64,000 bases of DNA from Microbacterium suaedae (GTDB lineage Bacteria; Actinomycetota; Actinomycetes; Actinomycetales; Microbacteriaceae): the NCBI RefSeq assembly GCF_003254645.1, contig NZ_PNFD01000002.1:310001-374000 (forward strand), written 5' to 3'. Of this stretch, positions 19,250 through 27,452 are shown piece after piece; positions within the stretch are counted from its first letter, which is position 1, and the number at the start of each line of letters is the position of its first letter. The position numbers and the translations under genes are program-made. The notes beneath the pieces were generated by a model. It did not search any database and was not told the DNA's origin. It saw nothing but the letters and a program-made list of their open reading frames with translations.

Positions 19250-19741
19250 GTGAGCATCCGTCCGTCGCGCCTGATTGCCGCGCCCGCCCTCATCACCGTC
19301 CTCGCCCTGACCGCGTGCGGACCGGTCGGAGGCACAGCAGAGCCGACGCCCGATGCCACCCCGTCCGCCGAACCGTCCACTTCGGCGGATCCGACCCCCA
19401 CTTCAGATCCTGTCGCGTTCGTGGCGGAGGGAAGCGCGCGCGACAATCTGCCGGTCTTCCTCGCCGTGCTCGAACAGGCCTGGGAATCCGATGGGCGTGC
19501 GGAGGGTCGCACGTACGTCGATCTGCTCGTCGAGACCGGCTTCGACAAATCGGCCATGCAGGTCAGCAAAGACCTGTCGACGGTCGGGAATCCGGCAGAG
19601 ACGATGATGGTGTCGGTGAAGTGGAGCGAGACGGCGTGCCTCGTCGGTCAGTTCGGTCCCGACACGCCGCAGCCGGTCGCGACGGTTCTCGAGCCGACCG
19701 ACGGCGTGTGCATCCCGGGTGAGACCGCCGCGATCGAGTGA
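19250..19741 (+). CDS. Lipoprotein with DUF6993-like domain
   Basis: A 163-residue secreted lipoprotein. The signal peptide ends in lipobox LTAC, followed by a Pro/Thr/Ser-rich spacer of about 30 residues (PTPDATPSAEPSTSADPTPT), which would extend it from the membrane. The C-terminal domain contains two cysteines (ETACLVGQFG and DGVCIPGE) that could form a disulfide outside the cell. I recognise the domain as DUF6993-like, common in Microbacteriaceae and of unknown function. The GTG start is six bases after TAGGGT (19238-19243), consistent with leaderless expression. Confidence 0.75.
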   Translation: MSIRPSRLIAAPALITVLALTACGPVGGTAEPTPDATPSAEPSTSADPTPTSDPVAFVAEGSARDNLPVFLAVLEQAWESDGRAEGRTYVDLLVETGFDKSAMQVSKDLSTVGNPAETMMVSVKWSETACLVGQFGPDTPQPVATVLEPTDGVCIPGETAAIE

Positions 19742-19801
19742 AGACTTCATCGCGCGGGGGCGCGGGGATCGGGCGTCCGGCACCGTAGACTGGATGCCAA
19801 C

Positions 19802-21484
19802 ATGGCTGAGTACATTTACCAGATGGTCCGCGCCCGCAAGAAGGTGGGCGACAAGCTGATCCTCGACGACGTGACGATGTCGTTCTTCCCGGGAGCGAAG
19901 ATCGGCATGGTCGGCCCGAACGGCGCCGGAAAGTCGACGATCCTGAAGATCATGGCCGGTCTCGACCAGCCGTCGAACGGCGAGGCGACGCTCACGCCGG
20001 GCTTCTCCGTGGGCATCCTCATGCAGGAGCCCGAGCTCGACGAGTCGAAGACCGTCCTCGAGAACGTGCAGGATGGCGTCGGCGAGATCAAGGCGAAGAT
20101 CGACCGATTCAATGAGATCTCGAGCCTCATGGCCGAGCCCGACGCCGATTTCGACTCGCTGCTCGCCGAGATGGGCACGCTGCAGGAAGAGATCGACAAC
20201 GCCGACGCGTGGGATCTCGACGCGCAGCTCGAACAGGCCATGGACGCGCTGCGCACGCCTCCGGGCGACGAGCGCATCGAGCACCTCTCCGGCGGCGAGA
20301 AGCGCCGCGTGGCGCTGTGCAAGCTGCTGCTTGAGAAGCCTGATCTGCTTCTGCTCGACGAGCCGACGAACCACCTCGACGCCGAGAGCGTGCTGTGGCT
20401 CGAGCAGCACCTTCAGAAGTATCCCGGTGCGGTGATCGCGATCACCCACGACCGGTACTTCCTCGACCACGTCGCCGAGTGGATCGCGGAGGTCGATCGC
20501 GGTCGTCTCTACCCGTACGAGGGCAACTACTCGACGTACCTCGAGAAGAAGTCCGAGCGCCTCGAGGTGCAGGGCAAGAAGGACCAGAAGCTCCAGAAGC
20601 GCCTCAAGGAGGAGCTGGAGTGGGTCAAGTCGAACACGAAGGGCCGCCAGGCGAAGTCGAAGGCCCGTCTCGCCCGCTACGAGGAGATGGCCACCGAGGC
20701 CGAGCGCACGAAGAAGCTCGACTTCGAGGAGATCCAGATCCCCGCCGGGCCGCGCCTCGGAAACATCGTCATCGAGGCGAGGGGGCTCAAGAAGGGCTTC
20801 GGCGACCGGGTCCTCATCGACGACCTGAGCTTCAGCCTCCCGCCGAACGGCATCGTCGGCGTGATCGGTCCCAACGGTGTCGGCAAGACGACCCTGTTCA
20901 AGACGATCGTCGGTCTCGAACCGATCGACGACGGCGAGCTCAAGATCGGCGAGACGGTCAAGCTCAGCTACGTCGACCAGACGCGTGGTGGGATCGACCC
21001 CAACAAGACCCTGTGGGAGGTCGTCTCAGACGGTCTCGACATCATGATGGTGGGTAAGACCGAGGTGCCCTCGCGCGCCTATGTGTCGAAGTTCGGCTTC
21101 AAGGGCCCGGACCAGCAGAAGAAGGCCGGGGTGCTCTCGGGTGGTGAGCGCAACCGCCTCAATCTCGCGCTCACGCTCAAGCAAGGCGGCAACGTGCTGC
21201 TGCTCGACGAGCCGACGAACGACCTCGACGTCGAGACGCTCCAGTCTCTCGAGAACGCACTTCTCGAGTTCCCGGGCTGCGCCGTGGTGGTGACGCACGA
21301 CCGGTGGTTCCTCGACCGCGTTGCGACGCACATCCTCGCCTACGAGGGAACCGACGAGAACCCGTCGAAGTGGTACTGGTTCGAGGGGAACTTCGAGGCC
21401 TACGAGCAGAACAAGATCGAGCGACTCGGTCCCGATGCCGCGCGCCCGCACCGGATGACGCACCGGAAGCTCACTCGCGACTGA
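19802..21484 (+). CDS. ettA: Energy-dependent translational throttle protein EttA (ABC-F)
   Basis: EttA is an ABC-F ATPase that binds the ribosomal E site and gates the first peptide bond according to ATP/ADP. The 560-residue protein has two ABC domains without membrane helices: Walker A GPNGAGKSTILK and signature LSGGEKRRVAL in the first, GPNGVGKTTLFK and LSGGERNRLNLAL in the second, each followed by LLLDEPT. Between them lies the charged P-site tRNA interaction arm region (KLQKRLKEELEWVKSNTKGR). Start ATG 19802 is clear. A terminator follows directly. Confidence 0.95.
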   Translation: MAEYIYQMVRARKKVGDKLILDDVTMSFFPGAKIGMVGPNGAGKSTILKIMAGLDQPSNGEATLTPGFSVGILMQEPELDESKTVLENVQDGVGEIKAKIDRFNEISSLMAEPDADFDSLLAEMGTLQEEIDNADAWDLDAQLEQAMDALRTPPGDERIEHLSGGEKRRVALCKLLLEKPDLLLLDEPTNHLDAESVLWLEQHLQKYPGAVIAITHDRYFLDHVAEWIAEVDRGRLYPYEGNYSTYLEKKSERLEVQGKKDQKLQKRLKEELEWVKSNTKGRQAKSKARLARYEEMATEAERTKKLDFEEIQIPAGPRLGNIVIEARGLKKGFGDRVLIDDLSFSLPPNGIVGVIGPNGVGKTTLFKTIVGLEPIDDGELKIGETVKLSYVDQTRGGIDPNKTLWEVVSDGLDIMMVGKTEVPSRAYVSKFGFKGPDQQKKAGVLSGGERNRLNLALTLKQGGNVLLLDEPTNDLDVETLQSLENALLEFPGCAVVVTHDRWFLDRVATHILAYEGTDENPSKWYWFEGNFEAYEQNKIERLGPDAARPHRMTHRKLTRD

Positions 21485-21494
21485 ACATGACGAG

Positions 21495-21533
21495 GAACGC
21501 CCCCGAATCCGAGAAGGAATCGGGGGCGTTCTT
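21495..21533 (+). terminator. Terminator after ettA
   Basis: GAACGCCCCCGA-ATCC and GGA-ATCGGGGGCGTTC form a 16-bp stem with loop GAGAA, followed by TTCGTGG, 11 bases after the ettA stop. Confidence 0.85.
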
Positions 21534-21553
21534 CGTGGTGCCGCGTGCGGGGA

Positions 21554-22111
21554 TCAGATCGCGGATCCTTCGCCGAGGCGATGCCATGTGCGATTGTGAT
21601 GAACCAGCGGGCCGGCCTCGTGCTCGGGACTGCGAGCGATTGCTCCCTCGCGCGCGTGGGCGACGATGACCGTGGAGCCGCCGGCCTGGATGCGGTCGAC
21701 GATGGTCGCCCGCGTCCAGGCGCGGACACCGTGGTACACGGGTTCGCCAGTGATGAGACGCGTCCAGCGGTCGCGGTCGGCGAATCTGTCGGCGCCGCTG
21801 GTGGCGGCGAGCTCGGCGAGATCGAGATCGTCGGCGTCGAGGAGATGCACGACCACCGAATCTGCGGCGATGATCGACGGGGCTGCCGATGACCGGGCGG
21901 AGACGGAGAAAATCAGCAGCGGTGGGTCGAGGCTGATCGACGCGACGGAACTCGCGGTGAGCGCGACGGGGCCGGCAGATCCCTCTGCGGTGATCACCGA
22001 GACGCCGCTGGGGTGGCCGCGGAACAGCGATGCGAAGCCCTCCGCATCGATCCGCGTGGCGGTGGACTGAGGTGCGGCGCCTGCTGCGCGTGAGGTGGTG
22101 AGAGTTGTCAT
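21554..22111 (-). CDS. Flavin reductase-like FMN-binding protein
   Basis: A 185-residue protein of the flavin reductase (split-barrel) family, which reduces FMN/FAD with NAD(P)H and hands it to partner oxygenases. Motifs include FRGHPSGVSVITAEG, ALTASSVASISLDPPLLIFSV and FADRDRW, then VAHAREGAI near the end. It is the last gene of the mesX-mesD cluster, 31 bases after mesD. Because MesD enzymes need oxygen and MesX, a flavin reductase in the same operon suggests that reduced flavin feeds this system; that is inference. ATG 22111 is chosen over 22150, which would overlap mesD. Confidence 0.85.
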   Translation of the reverse strand: MTTLTTSRAAGAAPQSTATRIDAEGFASLFRGHPSGVSVITAEGSAGPVALTASSVASISLDPPLLIFSVSARSSAAPSIIAADSVVVHLLDADDLDLAELAATSGADRFADRDRWTRLITGEPVYHGVRAWTRATIVDRIQAGGSTVIVAHAREGAIARSPEHEAGPLVHHNRTWHRLGEGSAI

Positions 22112-22142
22112 CGTGTGTGGTCTGCTTCGCTCCGGAACCCGC

Positions 22143-23168
22143 TCAGGCAAGTTCCGCTCGGATGATCTGCGCGCCCGCTGCCAGCGCGATCATCTTGTCC
22201 CGCGACACCTCTCGGGCCAGCGGCGCCATGCCGCAGTTCGTACTCGGGCGCAGCCTGTCGGCGTCGACGAAGGGCAGCACGCCCCGAAGCGTCGCCGCTA
22301 CCTCCTCCGGAGTCTCGATTCTGGGGCTTGCGACGTCGATCGCTCCGACCATCACGTTCTTGCCCCGAAGGAGCTCGATGAGATCGACAGGGACACGAGA
22401 ATTGTGGCGCTCCAGCGACACTGTGTCGATTGACGACTGCTGCAGCAGCGGGAACGACTCCTCGTACTGGCGCCACTCGGATCCGAGTGTCGCCTTCCAG
22501 TCGTTGTTGGCCTTGATGCCGTACCCGTAGCAGATGTGCACGACAGTCTCGGCCCGCAGCCCCTCGGCGGCGCGCTCGAGCGCGGCCACGCCCCACTCCT
22601 TCAGATCATCGAAGAAGACGTTGAACGCCGGCTCGTCGAACTGGATGATGTCGACGCCCGCCGCCTCCAGCTCCCTCGCCTCCTGATTGAGGATCTTCGC
22701 GAACTCCCACGCGAGCTTCTCGCGGCTCCCGTAGTGACGATCGGACAGCGTGTCGATCATCGTCATGGGGCCGGGGAGCGCCCACTTGATCGGCCGATCG
22801 GTCTTCTCCCGGAGATCCTTCGCGTCGTCTACGAAGACCGACCGCTCGCGGCCCACCGCCCCGACGACCGTCGGGACACTCGCGTCGTAGCGGTCGCGGA
22901 TCCGCACCGTCTCGCGCTTGTCGAAGTCGACCCCGCTGAGGTGCTCGATAAAGGTCGTGACGAAGTGCTGACGGGTCTGCTCGCCATCGCTGACGATGTC
23001 GATGCCGGCGTCGAGCTGTTCGTCGGCTGCCAGCCGCAGTGCGCGTCGCTTGCCTTCGGCGAGCTCCGCACCCTCGAGCTTCCAAGGGGACCAGAGAGTC
23101 TCGGGCTCCGCGAGCCAAGCGGGCTTGGGCAGGCTGCCGACGATCGAGGTGGGAAGGTTCGTGTTCAT
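22143..23168 (-). CDS. mesD: Folate-independent (core) methionine synthase, MesD type
   Basis: A 341-residue protein equal to the C-terminal catalytic barrel of cobalamin-independent methionine synthase MetE, without the N-terminal folate-binding half. The zinc ligands are visible: His and Cys in ETVVHICYGYG, Glu in VSLERHNSRVP and Cys in PSTNCGMAP. It starts NLPTSIVGSLPKPAWL. Such core enzymes do not use methyl-folate; the family found beside a DUF1852 gene (MesX) is called MesD and works only with it and with oxygen. The GGAG upstream of ATG 23168 and 24 bases separating it from mesX indicate co-translation in one operon. Confidence 0.88.
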   Translation of the reverse strand: MNTNLPTSIVGSLPKPAWLAEPETLWSPWKLEGAELAEGKRRALRLAADEQLDAGIDIVSDGEQTRQHFVTTFIEHLSGVDFDKRETVRIRDRYDASVPTVVGAVGRERSVFVDDAKDLREKTDRPIKWALPGPMTMIDTLSDRHYGSREKLAWEFAKILNQEARELEAAGVDIIQFDEPAFNVFFDDLKEWGVAALERAAEGLRAETVVHICYGYGIKANNDWKATLGSEWRQYEESFPLLQQSSIDTVSLERHNSRVPVDLIELLRGKNVMVGAIDVASPRIETPEEVAATLRGVLPFVDADRLRPSTNCGMAPLAREVSRDKMIALAAGAQIIRAELA

Positions 23169-23192
23169 CCTGATTCTCCGCGTCCTATCCGG

Positions 23193-24194
23193 TCAGAGCG
23201 AGCGAGCGGCGGCCCACCGATCCAGAACGTCCTGGTACGGCTTCATGAAGTGCTCCTCGGTGAACTTCCCCTGCTCGACGCCCAGGCGGCTGCGCTCCTC
23301 GCGGTCGTACGTGACGTCGGGCGTCGAGAAGTCGGGATTCTGCAGGCTGGGCCGATACACCTCACCGGCGGCCGTGTGGGCGTTGTAGATCTCCGGGCGG
23401 TAGATCTTCTGGAACGCCTCCATCGTGCTGATCGTGCCGATCAGCGCCAGATCGGAGTGGTCGGACGTCAGGCTCCCCTGGTGGTAGAACGCGAGAGGAG
23501 CGACCGAGCCGCGCGGCATGAAGTACCGAACCTGCTGACCCATCTTGCCGAAGTAGAGGTCGGTCAGCGAGTCGGCATCGTGCGTGTACTCCCATCCGAG
23601 GACGGGGTGCCGGTGCTCGGTGCGACGGTACTCTCGGCTTGTCGAGACGCTGATGCAGACCACGGGCGGCTGGGAGAACCTTTCGCGGTATGCGTCGGAG
23701 GCGACGAAGTGCTGGAACAGCTTCCCGTGCAGCTCGCCGAAGTCGTCGGGGAGCCCCGGACCGGTTGAACTCGCCTTGTGCGCGGGCAGCACGACGCTGA
23801 AGTCGTAGTCGCGGACGTACGACGAGAAGTTGTTCCCCGTGATCCCCGTGATGCGCTCGCCGGTCGTCCTGTCGAGGATCTGCACGTCGAGCATCTCGAT
23901 CAGCGGGACACCTGCGCCGTGGCCGGTGCCAGCGGCGTCGATGTGCAGGTCCACCGAGACGATGTCGAGCTCCACGGCATAGCGGTTCCGCTGCGGGTTG
24001 TCATGATCGGCGAGGTCGTTCACGCGGTCATCGATCATCTTCAGGACGTTGCGGAGATTCTGCCGGCGCCCCTCGCCTCGAGCGAGGTTCGCGAAGTTCG
24101 TCGTGACGCGGGAGCCGGCCGACGGGGAGTACTCCTCGTCGAATCGGGTGGTGCTGATGCTGAACGTCAGGTCGGTCGCCGTTGTCGTCGTCAT
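23193..24194 (-). CDS. mesX: MesX (DUF1852), partner of MesD
   Basis: A 333-residue protein of family DUF1852, named MesX where studied because it is required with MesD to make methionine. It reads LTFSISTTRFDEEYSPS near the start, then TTNFANLARGEGRRQNLRN, a conserved-looking HGAGVPLIEMLDVQILDR stretch and VVCISVSTSREYRRTEHRHP. No cofactor motif is recognised. ATG 24194 is preceded by GAGG at a six-base spacing; the ATG 15 codons upstream lacks this. The upstream palindromes at 24281-24321 and the LysR gene indicate local regulation. Confidence 0.88.
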   Translation of the reverse strand: MTTTTATDLTFSISTTRFDEEYSPSAGSRVTTNFANLARGEGRRQNLRNVLKMIDDRVNDLADHDNPQRNRYAVELDIVSVDLHIDAAGTGHGAGVPLIEMLDVQILDRTTGERITGITGNNFSSYVRDYDFSVVLPAHKASSTGPGLPDDFGELHGKLFQHFVASDAYRERFSQPPVVCISVSTSREYRRTEHRHPVLGWEYTHDADSLTDLYFGKMGQQVRYFMPRGSVAPLAFYHQGSLTSDHSDLALIGTISTMEAFQKIYRPEIYNAHTAAGEVYRPSLQNPDFSTPDVTYDREERSRLGVEQGKFTEEHFMKPYQDVLDRWAAARSL

Positions 24195-24280
24195 CCGATG
24201 CCTCGATTCCTCGTGGTGAGTCGTGGGGTGGGTTCGCACCCGGTGAACTCACTGTAGGTGGCACCAACGGCTATAGCCCC

Positions 24281-24321
24281 ATAGGAATGCTCCGCGGCTT
24301 GACATAGGTGATTCCTATGTC
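24281..24321 (-). promoter_or_regulatory. Palindromic LysR-type operator before mesX
   Basis: GACATAGG (24301-24308) and CCTATGTC (24314-24321) form a perfect 8-bp palindrome with a 5-base spacer; ATAGGAAT at 24291-24298 is a further half-site in inverted orientation to ATTCCTAT at 24311-24318. Spaced half-sites of this kind are typical of LysR regulators. The palindrome overlaps the stop codon of the LysR gene. Confidence 0.55.
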
Positions 24322-25274
24322 AGGAGCTCGACGCCGAAGCTGACGACGACATCGCGCATCTCGGCGACGAATCGCTCGGCCTGCGCTGTGAGTGGCATGG
24401 ATCCGTGCCCGATCCATCCGATCTCGATGCGTTCGTCGACATCGAGCGGGATGGCGACGATCGATGGATCGAGATCGTCCGAGATGATGCCGGTGGAGAT
24501 GGTGTACCCATCGAGACCGATCATGAGATTGAAGATGGTGGCGCGGTCGCTCACCCGGATGTCCTGCTTCGATGACCTGGTGGAGAGGATCTCCTCGGCG
24601 AAGTAGAAAGAGTTGTTCGCCCCCTGGTCGAAGGTGAGCCGAGGGAGATCCTCGAGGTCTTCGAGGGTGACGCGCTCGCTCTCCGCGAGCGGGTTCGTCC
24701 GCGCGACGAAGATATGCGGTGTGGCACGAAACAGCGGGGTGAAGGCCAGCCCGGACTCGCGCAGGAGCTTGTCGATGACGTTCCGGTTGAAGTCGTTGCG
24801 ATAGAGCACTCCGATCTCACTCCGGAGCGTGCGGACGTCTTCGATGATGTCCCAGGTGCGCGTCTCGCGGAGGGTGAACGCGTATTCCGCCGCATCAGAC
24901 CCCTTCACCATCCGGACGAATGCGTCGACGACGAACGAGTAGTGCTGCGCAGAGACGGCGAGGAGGCGGCGTGACGGTGGACGCCCCAGGTAGTGCTGTT
25001 CCAGGAGTTCCGCCTGCTCGACGACCTGGCGGGCGTAACCGAGGAACTCGGTGCCGTCCTCCGTGAGAGTCGCGCCGCGGGCCGAACGTTCGAGGAGGGC
25101 GCGGCCGACGCGGCGCTCGAGATCCTTCATCGCGGCGGACATCGTCGGCTGCGAGACGTAGAGAAGATCCGCGGCTGCGGTGATGGATCCTTCGGCGGCG
25201 ACCTCGACGAAGTACCGGAGCTGCTGCAGGGTGATCCCGTTCGCTGTCCCGATTCCGTCGCGCGCCATAGCCAC
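24315..25274 (-). CDS. LysR-family transcriptional regulator
   Basis: A 319-residue LysR regulator with the N-terminal winged helix (ITLQQLRYFVEVAAEGSITA then LYVSQPTMSAAMKDLERRVG) and a two-lobe effector-binding domain (RLLAVSAQHYSFVVDAF onward). It is transcribed in the same direction as mesX-mesD and ends 120 bases before mesX, with a palindromic operator overlapping its own stop. It probably controls the mes operon in response to a methionine-pathway metabolite such as homocysteine or O-acetylhomoserine; the ligand is a guess from context. The ATG 25274 may be replaced by ATG 25268. Confidence 0.9.
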   Translation of the reverse strand: MAMARDGIGTANGITLQQLRYFVEVAAEGSITAAADLLYVSQPTMSAAMKDLERRVGRALLERSARGATLTEDGTEFLGYARQVVEQAELLEQHYLGRPPSRRLLAVSAQHYSFVVDAFVRMVKGSDAAEYAFTLRETRTWDIIEDVRTLRSEIGVLYRNDFNRNVIDKLLRESGLAFTPLFRATPHIFVARTNPLAESERVTLEDLEDLPRLTFDQGANNSFYFAEEILSTRSSKQDIRVSDRATIFNLMIGLDGYTISTGIISDDLDPSIVAIPLDVDERIEIGWIGHGSMPLTAQAERFVAEMRDVVVSFGVELLT

Positions 25275-25356
25275 AAGCTATCGCACTGCGGTGGCGGCGG
25301 AAGAGGAACGACAGTGTCGACCAGCTCCGTCCGAGCACCCGCCCCCCCACGAAGAA

Positions 25357-25385
25357 GCGCCCCTGAGAACGAATCCCAGGGGCGC
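25357..25385 (-). terminator. Terminator of the betaine transporter operon
   Basis: GCGCCCCTG (25357-25365) and CAGGGGCGC (25377-25385) form a 9-bp stem; on the minus strand it is followed by TTCTTCGT. It lies 17 bases after the last transporter gene. Confidence 0.8.
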
Positions 25386-25402
25386 TGCACGAACGGGTGA
25401 GA

Positions 25403-26293
25403 TTACTCCACGACCCACTCGAACTCGTCGCCGTAGTCGGCGAGCCATGCGTCGATGGCCTCCGGCTCCTCGCCGTCACCGAATTCATTCACCACGGTGT
25501 TCTCGAGCGCGCCATACTGCTCATCATTCAGCGTGATCTGCGCCATGAGATCCGCGGCTTCGGGGAAGTCGTCGCTGAAGCCCTTGTGCGCGAGGAAGTG
25601 AAGCCCCTCGGTGGCTCCCATTCCTTCCTTCGGGTCATCCAGGTCCTTCAGGCCGTATTCCTCGTACGCCCAGAAGGGACGCCACAGTGTGACGACGATG
25701 TCCTCTTCGTTGTTGACGGCGTCTTCAAGCGCGGTGAGCATCGCCGCGAGAGACGACGAAGTGAGTGTGTACTCGTCGCCCAGCTGATAGGCGGGAAAGA
25801 GGCTCTCCTCCGCCATCGTCGCAGTTCCCGAGCTCGGCTCGATCGTGTAGATCCGACCGTCGAATCGATCCGCCTGCCCGTGGAGATCCTCGACGGCGTC
25901 GATGTCGACGTAATCGGGTACCGCGAGCGTTCCGTGCGCATTGTCGTAGTAGGTGCCGATGTCCTCGATACGGTCGCCGTACTTCTCGATGTAGGCCGCC
26001 TGCGAGATGTCGGACCAGGCAGAGGGGTAGATGTCGACATCTCCCTCGGCGAGCGCGGTGTACAGCAGCCCGGGCTCCGTGAGCTCTTCGAGCTCCACGG
26101 CGTAGCCCATCTTCTCGAACTGATCCTGGAGCAGATACGCGTTGTTGACGGCGTCGGTCCACGACGGCAGGAAGCCGACCGTGATGGTCTCCTCCTCTGC
26201 GGCGGTGGTGGTCTCGCTTCCGCACCCGGAGAGGGCGAGGAGCGCGGCCGATCCGAGTGCTGCAGCGGTCAGGATACGGGGAGAAAAGCGCAT
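25403..26293 (-). CDS. Glycine betaine/proline ABC transporter substrate-binding lipoprotein (second copy)
   Basis: A 296-residue OpuAC/ProX-type binding protein with lipoprotein signal (lipobox ALSGC). The mature part shows VGFLPSWTDAVNN, YPSAWSDISQAAY and VVTLWRPFWAYEEYGLKDL with aromatic residues that typically cage quaternary ammonium groups. It is the last gene of the operon and is about half identical by eye to the binding protein encoded just upstream. The ATG at 26293 gives a normal signal peptide; ATG 26308 is possible. The two copies may differ in substrate (betaine versus proline or choline), which cannot be read here. Confidence 0.88.
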   Translation of the reverse strand: MRFSPRILTAAALGSAALLALSGCGSETTTAAEEETITVGFLPSWTDAVNNAYLLQDQFEKMGYAVELEELTEPGLLYTALAEGDVDIYPSAWSDISQAAYIEKYGDRIEDIGTYYDNAHGTLAVPDYVDIDAVEDLHGQADRFDGRIYTIEPSSGTATMAEESLFPAYQLGDEYTLTSSSLAAMLTALEDAVNNEEDIVVTLWRPFWAYEEYGLKDLDDPKEGMGATEGLHFLAHKGFSDDFPEAADLMAQITLNDEQYGALENTVVNEFGDGEEPEAIDAWLADYGDEFEWVVE

Positions 26294-26338
26294 GGGCCTC
26301 TCTTTCATATTCGTCTCGTGGTTCTGTGTCGCAAGAAA

Positions 26339-26371
26339 GTGGGGCGCCACGAGCAGATCGCGGCGCCCCAC
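26339..26371 (-). terminator. Hairpin between the two binding-protein genes
   Basis: GTGGGGCGCC (26339-26348) and GGCGCCCCAC (26362-26371) form a perfect 10-bp stem, with TTTCTTGCG following on the minus strand. It may reduce expression of the downstream copy by partial termination. Confidence 0.65.
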
Positions 26372-26403
26372 TTCGTGTGCGGGGTAGCCCCCGCGTCACT
26401 GAG

Positions 26404-27324
26404 TTACTCGGTGACGAGCGTGTCGAACGCCTCGGAGTTCGCCTCGATCCACTCGTCGATGGCGGCGGACTTGTCATCCTCGCCCTCGTACTCGTTCACG
26501 ACGGTGTCCTCCAGCGCCGCGTACTGAGCGTCATCGAGCTTGATGCCGGCGATGAGTTCCGCGGCCTCCGGGTTCGCCTCGGCGAAGCCCGAGGTGCCGA
26601 GGAAGTGGAGACCCTCGGGCTCGCCCATGGCGCCCTCGGGGTCCTCGAGGTCCTTCACGTCGTACGTGTCGTTCGCCCAGAACGGACGCCACAGCGTCAC
26701 GACGATCTCTTCCTCGTTCTGGATCGCGGTGTCGAGCTCCGTGAGCATGCCAGCCGTCGAGCTGGTGACGAGCTCGAACTCGTCTCCGAGCTCGTACGTC
26801 GGGATCATCGAGTCCTGCGTCTGGGCCGTGAGGCCGGCACCGGGCTCGATGCCGACGATGCGGCCGTCGAGCAGGTCGCCGTTGCCCTTGAGATCCTCGA
26901 TCGAGTCGAACTGCGAGTACGACGGCACCGCGATCGTGAGCTTCGCGTTGTCGTAGTACGTGCCGAGGTCCTCGATGTCGTCGCCGTACTCGTTCATGTA
27001 CTCGGCGTGGGTGAGCTCAGGCCAGGCCGACGGGTAGATGTCGACGTCGCCCTGAGCAAGGGCCGTGTAGAGCGGGCCGGCCTCGGTGAGGTCGGTCATC
27101 TCGACGGTGTAGCCGAGCTTGGTGAGCTGGTCTTCGAGCAGCCAAGCGGTGCTGAGGCCGTCGGTCCACGCAGGCAGGAAGCCGAGCGTGATCGTGCCCA
27201 TGGCCTCGCCGTCGCCGGAGCCCGTGTCTCCGTTGTCTCCGCCGTCGGAGGAGCAGCCGGAGAGCGCGAGCGCGGCGGTGGCCCCGAGTGCGATGAATCC
27301 TGTGAGGTGGCGCTTCTTCATCAT
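26404..27324 (-). CDS. Glycine betaine/proline ABC transporter substrate-binding lipoprotein (first copy)
   Basis: A 306-residue binding lipoprotein (lipobox ALSGC) of the glycine betaine OpuAC family. The ligand-binding domain shows LGFLPAWTDGLSTAW, YPSAWPELTHAEYM, TYYDNAKLTIAVP and VVTLWRPFWANDTYDVKDL. An acidic, Gly-rich spacer (SSDGGDNGDTGSGDG) separates it from the anchor. It follows the permease gene by 128 bases and precedes the second copy by 110, with a hairpin between the two genes. The strongly acidic composition suits an extracellular protein. Confidence 0.9.
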   Translation of the reverse strand: MMKKRHLTGFIALGATAALALSGCSSDGGDNGDTGSGDGEAMGTITLGFLPAWTDGLSTAWLLEDQLTKLGYTVEMTDLTEAGPLYTALAQGDVDIYPSAWPELTHAEYMNEYGDDIEDLGTYYDNAKLTIAVPSYSQFDSIEDLKGNGDLLDGRIVGIEPGAGLTAQTQDSMIPTYELGDEFELVTSSTAGMLTELDTAIQNEEEIVVTLWRPFWANDTYDVKDLEDPEGAMGEPEGLHFLGTSGFAEANPEAAELIAGIKLDDAQYAALEDTVVNEYEGEDDKSAAIDEWIEANSEAFDTLVTE

Positions 27325-27452
27325 GATGATGTTTCCTTTCCTCCCGTGCCGAGGCAGCGGGCGTTGGGGATCCTCTCGAGCAATCCTGCTCGGAGAAGAA
27401 CGGACGAGGTCCGCTCAGGTCTGTGTCGGTATGCGATTGATACGGGACGGGT

